A stretch of DNA of 64,000 bases from Bhargavaea cecembensis (lineage in GTDB: Bacteria; Bacillota; Bacilli; Bacillales_A; Planococcaceae): NCBI RefSeq assembly GCF_001619585.1, contig NZ_LQNT01000009.1, positions 62,001 through 126,000 on the forward strand. Direction: 5' to 3'. Position 1 is the first letter of the stretch; each line of letters opens with the position of its first letter. Both the position numbers and the translations under genes were made by a program. The notes beneath the pieces are model-generated. The model made no database searches. It saw only the letters and a list, made by a program, of their open reading frames with translations, and was not told the DNA's origin. Positions 63,413 to 64,000 of the stretch are shown in pieces.

Positions 63413-64000
63413 TCAGCTGCGTTGCCTGCGAGGAGAATCCGTGATATAAGGTCTCAGCGAACTCCCGATCATCGGATACCGGACAATCACCCGGGCCAAT
63501 GCCTTCGGGAAAAACGGCGCAACCGGCCAGAGATACGGAACGCCCATCGGCTTGATGGAGCAGAGATACCAGAACAGGATGACTCCGCCGGCAAAGAAGC
63601 CGGGAGGTCCTGCCAGAGCCGTCAGGATGAGCAGCACCGTCCTGAAAATCTTCGCGGAGATGCTTAGCTCATAGGAAGGGATTGCAAATGTCACCACAGC
63701 CGTCAGTGCAACATACAGGATGACTTCAGCGGTGAACAGTCCGACGTCGACCGCCATCTGCCCGAGTATGACAGCCGCAATCAGGCCGAGTGCCGTGGAC
63801 AGAGGCGTCGGGGTATGGATTGCGGCGAGACGCATGAATTCAACTCCGATGTCTGCCGCGATAATCTGGAACAGCAGCGGAATTTCTCCGCTCTCCTTCG
63901 GCCCGACAAATTCCAGGGCTTTCGGCACAAACTCCGGATGCTTGACGAGCAGATACCAGAACGGAAGAAGAAACACGGCCATCAGAATCCCGGAAAAACG
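63413..64000 (-). CDS. spoVAF: Stage V sporulation protein AF SpoVAF, C-terminal part (cut by window edge)
   Basis: The last 195 residues of a GerA-family membrane protein, open to the right edge. It has several hydrophobic helices and the family motifs LFQIIAADIGVEFMRLAAIHTPTPLSTALGLIAAVILGQMAVDVGLF, AIPSYELSISAKIFR and GVPYLWPVAPFFPKAL. SpoVAF sits at the end of the spoVA operon in the inner spore membrane and affects DPA-linked germination with FigP. GerA-type A subunits are alternatives, but the place directly before lysA favours SpoVAF. Confidence 0.88.
   Translation of the reverse strand, partial: RFSGILMAVFLLPFWYLLVKHPEFVPKALEFVGPKESGEIPLLFQIIAADIGVEFMRLAAIHTPTPLSTALGLIAAVILGQMAVDVGLFTAEVILYVALTAVVTFAIPSYELSISAKIFRTVLLILTALAGPPGFFAGGVILFWYLCSIKPMGVPYLWPVAPFFPKALARVIVRYPMIGSSLRPYITDSPRRQRS

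Overview
The window is a stretch of a moderately GC-rich, low-GC-phylum (Bacillota) chromosome from an endospore former. The gene order is that of the Bacillus subtilis aspB-to-lysA region, read almost entirely on the minus strand. SpoIVA, SleB, YpeB and SpoVAF mark a spore former. Bacillithiol genes, a menaquinol bc complex, TRAP and ECF-sigma/Res modules fit Bacillales. The mix of retained and missing neighbours (no bshB1, ypjB, cheR, trpEDCFBA, spmAB or ribDEAH at their usual places) suggests a Planococcaceae-like lineage rather than Bacillus proper. That placement is inference from gene order and protein similarity recalled from memory.

Layout from left to right. 1-4.2 kb: aspB (cut by the window edge), ypmB, ypmA, dinG. 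4.3-6.6 kb: panBCD behind a long structured leader. 6.6-11.5 kb: birA, cca, bshA, mgsA, dapB and the MazG-like ypjD, a tightly overlapping operon with a good promoter that shares its -35 region with a divergent YitT-family gene. 11.5-16 kb: YitT-family gene, yugP-like protease, ypjA, and qcrABC with its own promoter. 16-25 kb: ypiF, ypiB, ypiA and the aromatic amino-acid supra-operon aroC-aroB-aroH-hisC-tyrA-aroA, without trp genes. 25-29.5 kb: ndk, hepT, menG and hepS for menaquinone, mtrB and folE, and hbs. 29.9-34.7 kb: spoIVA, yphF, yphE, gpsA, der. 34.7-35.4 kb: an AT-richer pocket with a small plus-strand L,D-transpeptidase. 35.5-41.1 kb: ypfD-type S1 protein, plsC, cmk, ypeB, sleB, prsW. 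41.2-48.7 kb: ansA, ypdA, ypbG, a CBS-ACT protein, ypbE, recS, ypbB and ferredoxin. 48.8-49.7 kb: ribU under a complete FMN riboswitch. 49.8-58.5 kb: rsiX-sigX, resE-resD-resC-resB-resA and rluB. 58.6-64 kb: dacB, scpB-scpA, ypuF, ribT, a 36-codon membrane ORF, lysA and the 3' part of spoVAF.

Several modules meet functionally. QcrABC (terminal respiration) depends on cytochrome c maturation by ResABC, and TTGTGAA-type motifs lie upstream of both qcrA and resA, so ResD may coordinate them. Menaquinone synthesis (HepS, MenG, HepT, plus chorismate from the aro genes) feeds the same chain. BshA and YpdA belong to the bacillithiol system. SleB and YpeB form the germination cell-wall lysis pair, and SpoIVA carries a recognisable sigma-E promoter.

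I did not find a clearly new multi-gene system. The most interesting items are small: the tandem pan-motif-like leader plus attenuator of panB, the unannotated 36-aa membrane ORF coupled to lysA, the TRAP gene without a local trp operon, the nested inverted repeats between hbs and spoIVA, and the AT-rich L,D-transpeptidase pocket whose start codon is unclear. No rRNA, tRNA, CRISPR array, IS element or prophage was seen.
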